DNA of 23,797 nt from CAZUAQ01 sp964618455 (GTDB lineage: Bacteria > Planctomycetota > Phycisphaerae > UBA1845 > PWPN01), in the NCBI GenBank assembly GCA_964618455.1, contig CAZUAQ010000070.1, positions 1 through 23,797 of the forward strand, written 5' to 3'. The translations under genes and the position numbers were made by a program. Every line of letters starts with the position of its first letter. Position 1 is the stretch's first letter. Positions 15,354 to 23,455 of this stretch are shown piece by piece. Under the pieces are notes generated by a model. It searched no databases. It was not told the DNA's origin and worked only from the letters and a program-made list of their open reading frames with translations.

Positions 15354-16729
15354 TCGTCACTCCCTGAACTGCGTGAAGTCCCCTTGATGTTCAGATATGC
15401 CAGGACGTCGTCGTATAGGCCCCCTTCGTTGGCGTACAGCGCGTGATTTCTGGCGGTACCGAACCAGTCCTTCGTGGTTGGGCGATGCTTCTTCGCCGCA
15501 CTGAGCAGATCGCGCGTCGTGAGGGGCTCCGGCACGCCGGACTTCATGGCGGCGGCGAGTTTCAACTCGATGGCCTGATCCACCACCAGTTTGAGGTCCG
15601 CGCCGGAGAAGCCGTCTGTCTTCTTCGAGAGCTGGTCGAAATTGATTTCGACGGTCGGTTTGTCGCTCAGAAGAATCTTGAGGATTTCCTGCCGTGCCGG
15701 CCCATCCGGCGGCGGAATGAAAATGATCCGGTCAAAACGCCCCGGGCGGCGGAACGCGCTGTCGAGATGCCACGGCGCGTTCGTCGCGGCCAGGATCAGC
15801 AAGCCTTCATTGTTCGTCTCGTAACCGTCGAGTTCGGCAAGGAACTGATTGATCACCTGCCGGGCGGCGCTCTGGCGAAAGTCACTGCGCTTGGCGGCCA
15901 GGGCATCGACCTCATCGAAGAAGAGGACGCAGGGCGTGTGCGACCGTGCCTGCTGGAAAATGCCGTGCAGTTTCTGCTCGCTCTGCCCGATCCACATGTC
16001 GAGCACGTCGCTGATGCCGATCGACAGAAAGTTGGCTTCGACCTGCCCCGCCGTCGCCCGGGCCAAATGCGTCTTGCCGCATCCGGGAGGCCCGTAGAGC
16101 AAAATTCCGCCGCCGATTTTCTTGCCGTACGCCTTGTAGATGTCGGGATGGGTAAGCGGATGAATGATCTTCATCCGGATCTCTTCCTTCACCGGCTCCA
16201 TGCCCCCGACGTCGTCGAAATTGATCGAGGGGCGCTCCAACTCCGTCGGCAGTTCGTCATCGCCCTCGTTCAGGCTTCCACGAACCTTACCGTCCACCAC
16301 TTCCGACTGCGATTGGGGTTCGGCTTCAATACCAAGTGTGTCTTCGAGGTCAGCATCTCGCAGATCGGGATCGAGTTGAATCGCTTCCTTGTAGTGTCGC
16401 ACCGCGCGATCCACGTCCCCCGCCGCGAGCATGAGACGACAGTGCAGCAGGTACGCCGCCGGGGGCGTATCGCGCCGGGCCATCATCTCCTCGACGATGA
16501 CCAGCGCGTGACTCTGCTTGCCCTGCGCGTAGTACGCCCTGGCGAGCCCGATCTTGAGTTCATCGTCATTGGGGGCGTACTTGAGGGCCGCCTGCATCTG
16601 CTCGGCGGCCTCCGCCGCCCGACCGAGACGCAGCAGGGTATCGGCCAGGTGCTTTCGTAGCGGCACGTTCTCCGGCGAGACTGCCAGGGCCGCCTTCAGC
16701 GCTTCGATCTGTTCGTGTGTCGGATCCAT
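15350..16729 (-). CDS. TPR-AAA+ ATPase, cell-division/VPS4-like
   Basis: A 459-residue ATPase. Residues 1-125 form TPR helices (VPLRKHLADTLLRLGRAAEAAEQMQAALKYAP, ELKIGLARAYYAQGKQSHALVIVEEMM, VDRAVRHYKEAIQLDP). An acidic linker (126-165) follows. The AAA module starts at NFDDVGGMEPVKEEI (170-184) and contains Walker A GPPGCGKT (213-220), Walker B VLFFDE (268-273), sensor-1 Asn317 in AATNAPW, and the second region of homology RRPGRFDR (327-334) with arginine-finger candidates Arg328 and Arg331. Residues 335-449 form the alpha-helical lid. It has one AAA domain, like classical AAA remodellers (FtsH/Vps4/spastin type) but without a protease. ATG 16729 or the in-frame ATG at 16741 may be used; the longer reading frame beyond is spurious. 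It is coupled by ATGA to the TPR membrane gene. Confidence 0.9.
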   Translation of the reverse strand: MDPTHEQIEALKAALAVSPENVPLRKHLADTLLRLGRAAEAAEQMQAALKYAPNDDELKIGLARAYYAQGKQSHALVIVEEMMARRDTPPAAYLLHCRLMLAAGDVDRAVRHYKEAIQLDPDLRDADLEDTLGIEAEPQSQSEVVDGKVRGSLNEGDDELPTELERPSINFDDVGGMEPVKEEIRMKIIHPLTHPDIYKAYGKKIGGGILLYGPPGCGKTHLARATAGQVEANFLSIGISDVLDMWIGQSEQKLHGIFQQARSHTPCVLFFDEVDALAAKRSDFRQSAARQVINQFLAELDGYETNNEGLLILAATNAPWHLDSAFRRPGRFDRIIFIPPPDGPARQEILKILLSDKPTVEINFDQLSKKTDGFSGADLKLVVDQAIELKLAAAMKSGVPEPLTTRDLLSAAKKHRPTTKDWFGTARNHALYANEGGLYDDVLAYLNIKGTSRSSGSDE

Positions 16730-16783
16730 GCCTGTCCCCATCACCGCCTTGGTACGCCGTGCGGTCGCCCGCGAAAAGAGGAG

Positions 16784-16789
16784 ATGATA
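16784..16789 (-). promoter_or_regulatory. extended -10 element upstream of the TPR-AAA gene
   Basis: Minus strand TATCAT (five of six) preceded by TGG, making an extended -10 (TGnTATCAT). The -35 match is poor (TTTCTG or similar, 17 bases upstream). The start would be near 16777, about 36-48 bases before the candidate ATGs. Confidence 0.42.
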
Positions 16790-16852
16790 CCATACCTGCG
16801 TGTGATCAGAAACGGGTTCGATGGCCATTCTGGAGCCGGAAAGAGGTGTGAA

Positions 16853-18847
16853 ATGAGCACGAAACGTCTCGTTGAGTTGTGCGGTTGGATGTCGATATTC
16901 GTGTTCGCAACCGGGCTCCCCGCCGAATCGGCAGAGATCACCACGGCATCGCTCCTCGGCGAGATGCTCGATCTCGATCGCCTCACGCGTTTTCCTGACC
17001 CTCCCTACACGACGCGTCAATTCTCGAGTTACGATCGCAAGTCCATCGCCCCGGACAAGGACGGCTGGTTCGCCAATGAGGACCGAGGGCACTTCCTCCG
17101 CACCGAAAATAACGGTGACAGGACCGAGTACGTGATGATGGACGCGGACGGCCCCGGAGCGATCGTGCGCATCTGGTCCGCCAATCCCTCGGGCACGCTG
17201 CGTATCTATCTCGACCGCAATCCCGCGCCGGTACTCGAAGCGAACATGGGCGATCTCCTGGAAGGCCAGATTGAGGGCTTTCCCGTGCCGATCGCCGGTC
17301 GCCGCGCGGCCGGGCTGAATCTTTACTTTCCCTTCCCTTACGCGCGGCACTGCAAGGTCACCAGTGACAACGACGGCTTCTACTACCATGTGAACTACCG
17401 TACGTACCCGGAAGGCACCGGGGTCACGACGTACCAGCCTGGTGAGCTTCAACGCCATGCTGCGGCGATCGCCCGGCTGGCCCGGGAGATGGCGTCACCT
17501 CGACGAGCCGAGGCACCTGCGGAGCAGGCAGACACGACGGCCTTTGAGTCGGAACTGAAAGCGGGAGAGTCATTCACCATTATCGAGAAGGAAGGGCCGG
17601 GTGTCTTGACCTCCCTCACCGTGCGCATTCATTCCAAGGATTCAGTGGCTGCAGCGCGACATATCGTCGTGCGCATGACGTTCGACGGCGAGCAGACGGT
17701 CGAATGCCCGCTGGGCGATTTCTTCGGAAGCGCTCCCGGGCTCGGACCATACGCTTCGCTGCCCCTGGGTATCACGGACGACGCGCCCGTGGAGCTGTGG
17801 TCGCACTGGCGCATGCCGTTCCGCAAAGATGTCCGCATTGAGTTCCGTTGTCTCCACGACCCCGGTGCGCGTATCGAAGGCCGCTACACGCGTGACGCAT
17901 ATACGTGGTCGGAACGGAGCCTTCTCTTCCACGCCGGCTGGCGCACGCAGCGCGATTTGCCCAACCGACCGTTCGTGGATTGGCCTCACCTCGAGTGCAA
18001 GGGCAAGGGGCGCTTCGTCGGCGGTGCGCTGTACTACATCAATCCGGTCAAGATGTGGTGGGGAGAGGGCGACGAGAAGATCTACGTGGACGGCGAGAAG
18101 TTCCCCTCCCACTTCGGGACGGGCACGGAGGATTACTACGGCTACGCCTGGGGCAGCCCCGAACTGTTCTCTCATGCATATCACAACCAGACGCAGTGCG
18201 ACGGCCCCGCCTGTTACGGCAACGTGTCGGTCAACCGGTTCCATATTCTCGACGACATCCCGTTCACGGAGTCGTTCAAGTTCGATGTGGAGAACTGGCA
18301 CTGGACCGAGCCGGTCAGCGTCACCCGCGCCGCCGTGAGCTACTGGTACGCGCGGCCCGGCGGAAGCGACTTCTTCAAGCCCATCACCCCTGAGGAGGCC
18401 CGAGTGGTGGAGGTTCCTCCGTTCGGAACACCCGGCGTGATTGAAGGGGAAGACATGCTGATCCTGCACCGCGATGGTGGATCCATGCCGCAACGGGACG
18501 ACCCGCGTTACAGCGCCGAGACCTACCTGCGATGGCATCCCACCAAGATCGGCGACACCTTGAAGCTGGCGTTCCAGGTCAAGGAGCCGGGCGAAAAACG
18601 TCTCATTGTCCGCCTGGCGAGTTCGCATGACTTCGGGATCGCGCAGTTCCACTTGAACGGAAAACCGATCGGCCAGCCGATCGATGCGTTCCTCGGCGGC
18701 GGCGGACCGATGGACAAGATCACACTGGGACGTGGCCATCTGAAGAAGGGGCAGAACGAGTTGACCTTCAAGCTGGTCGGCAAGAACAATGACGCCACCG
18801 GTATCGTGTTCGGGCTGGACTATCTGCGGCTGAATGATGTGAAATAG
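16853..18847 (+). CDS. secreted DUF2961/GH172-type glycosidase
   Basis: A 664-residue protein. The N-terminal signal peptide (hydrophobic LVELCGWMSIFVFATGL, cleavage likely after AESA, about residue 27) exports it. The body is a double jelly-roll DUF2961 fold. The family (GH172) contains exo-acting furanosidases, including alpha-fructofuranosidase and D-arabinofuranosidase activities. Conserved features seen: GPGAIVRIWSANPSGTLRIYLD, MPFRKDVRIEF, GALYYINPVKMWWGEGDEK and FPSHFGTGTEDYYGYAW. Glu405 (WWGEGDE) and Glu426 (GTGTEDYY) lie 21 residues apart, matching, as far as I recall, the catalytic pair of the bifidobacterial family member. A C-terminal beta-sandwich (about 580-660, RLIVRLASSHDFGIAQFHLNGK) resembles a carbohydrate-binding module. 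ATG 16853 has AGAGGTG about 6 bases upstream. It ends 12 bases from the convergent ABC-F gene. The true substrate is unproven. Confidence 0.87.
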   Translation: MSTKRLVELCGWMSIFVFATGLPAESAEITTASLLGEMLDLDRLTRFPDPPYTTRQFSSYDRKSIAPDKDGWFANEDRGHFLRTENNGDRTEYVMMDADGPGAIVRIWSANPSGTLRIYLDRNPAPVLEANMGDLLEGQIEGFPVPIAGRRAAGLNLYFPFPYARHCKVTSDNDGFYYHVNYRTYPEGTGVTTYQPGELQRHAAAIARLAREMASPRRAEAPAEQADTTAFESELKAGESFTIIEKEGPGVLTSLTVRIHSKDSVAAARHIVVRMTFDGEQTVECPLGDFFGSAPGLGPYASLPLGITDDAPVELWSHWRMPFRKDVRIEFRCLHDPGARIEGRYTRDAYTWSERSLLFHAGWRTQRDLPNRPFVDWPHLECKGKGRFVGGALYYINPVKMWWGEGDEKIYVDGEKFPSHFGTGTEDYYGYAWGSPELFSHAYHNQTQCDGPACYGNVSVNRFHILDDIPFTESFKFDVENWHWTEPVSVTRAAVSYWYARPGGSDFFKPITPEEARVVEVPPFGTPGVIEGEDMLILHRDGGSMPQRDDPRYSAETYLRWHPTKIGDTLKLAFQVKEPGEKRLIVRLASSHDFGIAQFHLNGKPIGQPIDAFLGGGGPMDKITLGRGHLKKGQNELTFKLVGKNNDATGIVFGLDYLRLNDVK

Positions 18848-18859
18848 CGTGGACTCGAA

Positions 18860-20818
18860 CTACTCCATCGCTTCGGCGCGGAGTTCCCACTCGGCGTTGA
18901 GATCCTTCAGTTCTTGGCGAATCCGCTTCGCCTCGGCGCGGAGAGACTTCATCCGCTCCACGTCGCGGGCGATGTCAGGATCGGCAAACTGGTGCTCGAC
19001 TGCACCGAGTTCCTGCTCGTGTGTCTCGATGGCGTCCTCCAGCCGCGCCAACGACCAATCGGCATAGGGGGAGGTTTTCCCGTCCTCGGCGTCGCCGCTT
19101 GCTGGCGATTTCACCTTTCGGCGCATGCCCTTTTTGGCGGCCTTCTCCGCCGCACGCCGGGCCTCGACCTCCTCGCGCTGCCGGGCTTCCTCTTCGGCCA
19201 GCTTCGCTTCGTAGGTCGACCAGTTGCCGGTCATGATTTCGTATTTCCCGCGTTCGGGCAGCACGACCAGCCGGTTGATCACACGATCCAGAAAGTAGCG
19301 ATCGTGGCTGATCAGCAGAATCGCACCCTCGTAGGCGATAAGCGCCTCTTCCAGGACTTCCTTGCCGGCGATGTCGAGATGGTTGGTGGGCTCGTCGAGG
19401 ATGAGCACCTGCGGATTGGCGTGAACCAGCTTGGCCAGCATGATCCGGCTGCGTTCACCGCCGGAGAGATCACCGACGCGCTTGAACACGTCGTCGCCGG
19501 TAAAGAGGAATCGCCCGAGATAGGACCGCAACGAGCGCTCCTCGTCCGCCGTGCGGTGCGGCATGAACTCGTCGAGAATCGAGTGGTTGCCCTCACCGTC
19601 CAGTTCGGCATGCTCCTGATCGTAGTAACCAACGTCGAGGTTCTCGAACAAACGCACCATGCCTTCGTCCGGCTCGGTCTGCCGCATGGCCATGCGGATC
19701 AGCGTCGTTTTGCCCACGCCATTGGGGCCGATGATGCCGACTTTCTCCCCCCGCGCGATCTCCAGGTCGAACCCGTCGAAGAGCACGACGTCGCCATAGG
19801 CCTTCTTCACCCCCTCGCACCGCAAAACCATGTCCCCGGCCCGGCGTGAGGGTTGGAAATCCAGCGCCATTTTGCGATGAAAGCCGGAGGGGGCCTCTTT
19901 GACCTGGCCGCTCTTCTCCATGCGTTCGACGCGCTTGAGGCGCCCCTTCGCCTGGCGTGACCGCGACTTGTCCGCCTTGACGCGCTCGGCATACTCCTTC
20001 TGATGCTTCAGCCACTCCTGCTGCTTCTCGAACTCACGGATCTGCGTCAACTGCCGGCGTTCCTTGGCATCGGCGAAGTCGCTGTACGAGCAGGGATAGG
20101 TTTCGATCTTCCGCTGATCCAGGTCGGCGATTTTCGTCACTACGCGATCGAGCAGATAGCGATCGTGCGAGACGATGATGGCGGCGCCGTGATAGCCCGC
20201 CAGAAACTTCTCCACGAAGCGCGTGGCGTGAATGTCAAGATGGTTGGTGGGTTCGTCCAGCAGAAGCAGATCCGCTTCCTGCAGCAGCAGCTTGGCCAAG
20301 GCCGCCCGGCACTTCTGGCCACCGGAAAGCGCGGAGATCGGCAGATCGTAGGCGTCCGGGGTGAACCCCACGCCGCCCAGGACCTCGCGCACCGTAGTCT
20401 CGTAGTTGTAGCCCCCCGCCGCTTCCAGCCGAAGGCACAACTCGTCATATTCTTCCATCAACTCGTCGACATGGTCCGCGTCGTGGTGGTCGGCAATTTC
20501 CTGGGCTACGCGCCCGACACGCTCCTCGAGCAGATGGAGATCGCTGAACGTCTCGCAGACTTCCTCGTAGACCGTCCGGTCGGAGTCGAGTTCGGGTTCC
20601 TGGGGAAGGTAGGCCACCTGCAGTCCGCGCGTCCGCGTGACCGTTCCCATGTGCGGCTTGAGATCGCCATGAATCAAATGAAAAAGGGTCGTCTTGCCCG
20701 AGCCGTTCCGCCCGACAAGGCCGACCTTTTCGCCGCGCTGGATCTGCCAGCTCAAGTCGTCCAGGACAACTTGGGCGTCAAATCCGATATGCACATTCTG
20801 CAACGTCACGATGGCCAT
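18860..20818 (-). CDS. ABC-F family ATPase (Uup/YkpA-like ribosome-associated factor)
   Basis: A 652-residue soluble protein with two ABC domains and no membrane segments. ABC1: Walker A GRNGSGKTT (36-44), signature LSGGQ (164-168), Walker B LLLLDEPTNHLD (184-195). ABC2: Walker A GPNGVGKTT (364-372), signature LSGGERSR (451-458), Walker B VLILDEPTNHLD (471-482). Between them (about 240-330) is a basic, helical P-site tRNA interaction linker (EKQQEWLKHQKEYAERVKADKSRSRQAKGRL). The C-terminal 65 residues form a charged coiled coil like the Uup DNA/RNA-binding domain. The family acts at the ribosome on stalled or special complexes; some members give antibiotic resistance, but this one has no marker of that. 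ATG 20818 is chosen because the first beta strand (MAIVTLQNVHIGF) starts there. No good Shine-Dalgarno is seen. Confidence 0.93.
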   Translation of the reverse strand: MAIVTLQNVHIGFDAQVVLDDLSWQIQRGEKVGLVGRNGSGKTTLFHLIHGDLKPHMGTVTRTRGLQVAYLPQEPELDSDRTVYEEVCETFSDLHLLEERVGRVAQEIADHHDADHVDELMEEYDELCLRLEAAGGYNYETTVREVLGGVGFTPDAYDLPISALSGGQKCRAALAKLLLQEADLLLLDEPTNHLDIHATRFVEKFLAGYHGAAIIVSHDRYLLDRVVTKIADLDQRKIETYPCSYSDFADAKERRQLTQIREFEKQQEWLKHQKEYAERVKADKSRSRQAKGRLKRVERMEKSGQVKEAPSGFHRKMALDFQPSRRAGDMVLRCEGVKKAYGDVVLFDGFDLEIARGEKVGIIGPNGVGKTTLIRMAMRQTEPDEGMVRLFENLDVGYYDQEHAELDGEGNHSILDEFMPHRTADEERSLRSYLGRFLFTGDDVFKRVGDLSGGERSRIMLAKLVHANPQVLILDEPTNHLDIAGKEVLEEALIAYEGAILLISHDRYFLDRVINRLVVLPERGKYEIMTGNWSTYEAKLAEEEARQREEVEARRAAEKAAKKGMRRKVKSPASGDAEDGKTSPYADWSLARLEDAIETHEQELGAVEHQFADPDIARDVERMKSLRAEAKRIRQELKDLNAEWELRAEAME

Positions 20819-20886
20819 CCGGAGATGATAAACAAGCCACCGAGTCGATGCCACCGTCGAACGCGGTATCAGCGGACCACCGGTCC

Positions 20887-21048
20887 TCAGTCCGCCGAAT
20901 GACTGTCGATACCGGTGTCGTGACGCATGTGACCTTCGTTACCGGTCAGTTCCGACGGCTGAGCTTCGGTGGTGTTGCACGCACCGATCAAAGCCGCCGT
21001 CATCATCAGTCCACCGACCACCCATCGCGTGATTGCCTTGCGTAACAT
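20887..21048 (-). CDS. small lipoprotein (53 residues)
   Basis: Begins MLRKAITRWVVGGLM and ends GIDSHSAD. It has two basic residues plus a helical hydrophobic core (9-23), then IGAC with Cys24 as the lipidation site, then a short hydrophilic tail with two histidines (40, 43). ATG 21048 has a perfect AAGGAG (21062-21057) 8 bases upstream, and a near-consensus promoter lies upstream (21160-21188), so expression is very likely. The CNTT after the lipid cysteine superficially resembles entericidin-type lipoproteins, but the tail lacks their GxGxD pattern; I do not assign that function. It lies 68 bases before the ABC-F gene on the same strand, so the two may share a transcript. Confidence 0.72.
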   Translation of the reverse strand: MLRKAITRWVVGGLMMTAALIGACNTTEAQPSELTGNEGHMRHDTGIDSHSAD

Positions 21049-21159
21049 AATCGATTCTCCTTCGAGATAGACCTGAACGTGGAGTGCCGCCCGTAAAAAT
21101 GAACTGATGTGCTCGGGAGATTATTCCACTCGAAACGATAGCCGCCCCCTGACACATCA

Positions 21160-21188
21160 AGTCTAGAAGTGCCCCGGGCGCAAGTCAA
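21160..21188 (-). promoter_or_regulatory. near-consensus sigma70-type promoter of the small lipoprotein
   Basis: Minus strand: TTGACT (-35, 21188-21183, five of six), a 17-base spacer and TAGACT (-10, 21165-21160, four of six). The start would be near 21153, giving a leader of about 105 bases before the ATG at 21048. The leader is unusually long for such a short gene. Confidence 0.75.
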
Positions 21189-21254
21189 GATACCTGACTC
21201 GACAAGGCGGATGTGACGACGTGCATCGCCGCCATGCGCCGCAACATGTGGATA

Positions 21255-21875
21255 TTATCGGGAGGCCAGAGGGGATGTCTGCAACGGGATTGCTTCGACG
21301 GAGGAAGAGGACAGGTTCCTTGCGGCGTCGAGGCGTGCCTTGGCAAAATGTTCGGACTGTTGATCGGCGATCAACCGAAGAAGATGGACCATGGATTCGG
21401 CGGGATATCCGGACTCGGCGAGGATGTGCATTCCCACGCGATCAGCCTCCCTCTCACGATTCAGGGCGGAGTGGCGTGATCCGCACCGGGGCTTGAGGCT
21501 GTCGCCGTGATGAACGTGGGCCATTTCGTGGGCGAGCACCGCCGCAAGAACCTGATCGGACGTGCCGATCCGCTCGTAGAGACCGCGCGTGATGTAGATC
21601 AGGCCGCCCGGAAGAGAGAACGCATTGATCTGATCGGACGCAAGGAGATGGTATGTCCACGCTTGTTCGCCGGACCGGTCAAGGCGGGCTCCGATACGCT
21701 CCATTCGTGCCAGCGCCACCGGGTCGCGTTCCAGCCCACCGCATCGTTCAATGAGGGCCGGCGCGGCGCGACGACCCGCCAGTGCGGCGGCTTCCGGCGT
21801 CACGGTTCCACATCGCCATTCGACTCCATGACATCCCGTGAGAACCAGCGCGAGAAGCCAGACGTATCGATGCAT
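21255..21875 (-). CDS. M48-family zinc metallopeptidase lipoprotein
   Basis: A 206-residue envelope protease. The N-terminal signal peptide ends in LTGC with Cys15 lipidated. The core shows INAFSLPGGLIYITRGL (83-99, the conserved NAF-PGG segment), VLAHEMAHVHHGD (113-125, zinc ligands His116 and His120, catalytic Glu117), and NREREADRVGM (139-149, third ligand Glu141, Asp145). Relatives such as BepA and LoiP act on outer-membrane proteins in the periplasm; the C-terminal TPR region of BepA is absent and only about 50 helical residues follow. An extra cysteine pair (Cys22, Cys45) may form a disulfide. ATG 21875 lies just 3 bases from a perfect inverted repeat that buries its Shine-Dalgarno (AGGGGA), so translation is probably restrained. 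A candidate -10 (TATATT, 21920-21915) lies directly upstream of the repeat. Confidence 0.9.
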   Translation of the reverse strand: MHRYVWLLALVLTGCHGVEWRCGTVTPEAAALAGRRAAPALIERCGGLERDPVALARMERIGARLDRSGEQAWTYHLLASDQINAFSLPGGLIYITRGLYERIGTSDQVLAAVLAHEMAHVHHGDSLKPRCGSRHSALNREREADRVGMHILAESGYPAESMVHLLRLIADQQSEHFAKARLDAARNLSSSSVEAIPLQTSPLASR

Positions 21876-21878
21876 GCC

Positions 21879-21910
21879 GTTTCCCCTGGTTGGCGAGAAC
21901 CAGGGGAAAC
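21879..21910 (-). repeat. perfect 13-bp inverted repeat at the M48 gene start: RNA hairpin or operator
   Basis: Arms 21879-21891 (GTTTCCCCTGGTT) and 21898-21910 (AACCAGGGGAAAC) are exact reverse complements with a 6-base loop (GGCGAG on the plus strand). In the minus-strand transcript the 3' arm contains the Shine-Dalgarno AGGGGA and ends 3 bases before the ATG. A -10-like TATATT (21920-21915) places the transcription start near 21908, so the transcript would begin with the hairpin. There is no T-run on either side, so it is not an intrinsic terminator. Confidence 0.85.
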
Positions 21911-21997
21911 ATCAAATATAACCCGGAGGCGGGCAAACGGATTCCTGAAATGAGCCGTTTCGACCGGCGGGTATGCCCGATAAGTGGCTGGACGATT

Positions 21998-23380
21998 CTA
22001 GAAATTCACTCTCATGCGGATGCCGGCAATCAACGTATCTCTCCCGTCACGCATCGCGCCGGGATTGGTGACCAGTTGCACGTCCGGCGTGATGACCATC
22101 CAGGGGAACACCTGAATCTTGTAGTAGAGCTCGTACACGGTCTCGCGATCCGCATCCGGATTGAGTTCCTGGCGGTAGGTTTCGGAGAGAATGCCCTGCC
22201 CCACGCCGAAGGCCAGGACATCCTTGTCACGCGTGGGAATCAAGCCGGCATACTGGGCCCCCGCCGCCCAGAAATGGCTCAATCGATTGACATCGCCGTG
22301 AGCGGCGGCAAATCGACCGAACACGCCGAGCCCCTGGTCGTCGCCCGGTTCGCTGTTCTCTTTCCAAACCATCTGATCGAAGCCGAAGTAGCCTCCCACG
22401 TCGCCTGCCCGGCTCTCCATGGCACGCGTTCCCCCCAGCGTGTCGCGGTAGATGGTCTTCTCGCGCGGGTTGTACCACAGCCCGAAGCGGTAGTTTCCCT
22501 TGAGCAATTCGCCGAAGAGATAGTGCGGCAGGATGCCGAATTCATGGAACACCGCAAAGTGAGCGCGGTCGTGGAAGGCGGTGTCGAAGCCCGTTCGTCG
22601 TTTAGGGGCATCGGCATCGATGGCGGCCCCCTGGACGTAGAGCCAGTCCGTCGGCCAGGCCTTCACGTGCAACCCCAATCCGTTGATCGCCGGGATCACC
22701 GGGTTCCAACTCAAGGCCTGGTTGAGGAAGTGAACGTCCTCGCTGTTGGCATACCAGCTGACATCGTACAAGTCCTTGATCGACCAGAGACGCCCCGCGC
22801 GGACCTCGATGCGATCGTCGAGCAGCCGCTGACGCCACCACCACTTGTCCACGTAAATCGGCTCTTCGGAAAGCCCGTCGGCATTGGTCTTGAACAGCCC
22901 GCCGATCTTTTCGCGGTCGAAGTCACTGTCGTCGCCGCCATAGGTTCCCTTGAAGCGGAAGAAGAACTCGCCGCCGGGCACGAGCCCCAACTTCTCGAAG
23001 TTCAATAGAAGAGAACCGTCGTAGCTGCCCGCGAAATCATGACCATTCTTCGTCTCCAGGCCGCCGAAGGTGTTGACCATGAACTGTTGCTGGTACGTCA
23101 GCCCGAAGGTGATGCCCATGTCCTCCAGACTCGTACGAGCCCCCCCCCAGTCGCCCGTGAGTCGCTTGGTCGTCAGAATGTCATAGGCGGGAGCGGGGGC
23201 GGCATCTTCCCCCCCGGACGTCTGAGCGAGCATGGGGGGAACCAGGAACTCGACATCAGACCAGGATGCGGGCCCGACACCATGGAGTTCCTCGGCGGGG
23301 GCGAACAAGGAGGCCCCGATGATTCCCAAGACTACGAATCCTGACCCCAGGCGGAGATCGACCTTCCTCTTCGCGTCCAT
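21998..23380 (-). CDS. carbohydrate-selective outer-membrane porin (OprB family)
   Basis: A 460-residue outer-membrane beta barrel admitting sugars. The N-terminal signal peptide (basic MDAKRK, hydrophobic GSGFVVLGIIGASLFA) is followed by a mature start that includes the family hallmark LTGDWGGARTSLEDMGITF (75-93). Alternating strands follow (GEFFFRFKGTYGG, IEVRAGRLWSIKDLYD, GLGLHVKAWPTDWLYVQGAAIDADA, YFGFDQMVWKENS, GVFGRFAAAHGDVN). The final strand is GIRMRVNF with a terminal Phe, as barrels inserted by BamA usually have. ATG 23380 has AAAAGGA about 6-7 bases upstream; the longer reading frame (to 23416) lacks a signal-peptide start. Substrate specificity is not readable from the sequence. 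The gene stands alone. Its 3' end is about 78 bases before the candidate -10 of the M48 gene in the same direction, with no strong terminator seen. Confidence 0.9.
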   Translation of the reverse strand: MDAKRKVDLRLGSGFVVLGIIGASLFAPAEELHGVGPASWSDVEFLVPPMLAQTSGGEDAAPAPAYDILTTKRLTGDWGGARTSLEDMGITFGLTYQQQFMVNTFGGLETKNGHDFAGSYDGSLLLNFEKLGLVPGGEFFFRFKGTYGGDDSDFDREKIGGLFKTNADGLSEEPIYVDKWWWRQRLLDDRIEVRAGRLWSIKDLYDVSWYANSEDVHFLNQALSWNPVIPAINGLGLHVKAWPTDWLYVQGAAIDADAPKRRTGFDTAFHDRAHFAVFHEFGILPHYLFGELLKGNYRFGLWYNPREKTIYRDTLGGTRAMESRAGDVGGYFGFDQMVWKENSEPGDDQGLGVFGRFAAAHGDVNRLSHFWAAGAQYAGLIPTRDKDVLAFGVGQGILSETYRQELNPDADRETVYELYYKIQVFPWMVITPDVQLVTNPGAMRDGRDTLIAGIRMRVNF

Positions 23381-23455
23381 GTCATATCCTTTTCTGGTGT
23401 TACACGATCGTGCCAACGATGCGAGACCGGTGCCGCGCGCACCGACCTTGGAAAT

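Noticed and set aside
17642..18739. Minus-strand open frame (365 codons) inside the GH172-type gene
   Set aside because: It is a GC-driven shadow frame with no ribosome site or domain pattern.
18848..18859. Expected bidirectional terminator between the convergent GH172-type and ABC-F genes
   Set aside because: Only 12 bases separate the stops and no stem with a T-run is present there.
21104..21160. Inverted repeat TGATGTG (21105-21111) / CACATCA (21153-21159) upstream of the small lipoprotein
   Set aside because: Only 7 bp with a 41-base gap, and one arm lies before the predicted transcription start, so it would not form fully in the RNA. Probably chance.
21890..23008. Long plus-strand open frame (372 codons) opposite the porin
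   Set aside because: It mirrors the OprB gene, which has a signal peptide, the family hallmark and a ribosome site; the opposite frame has none.
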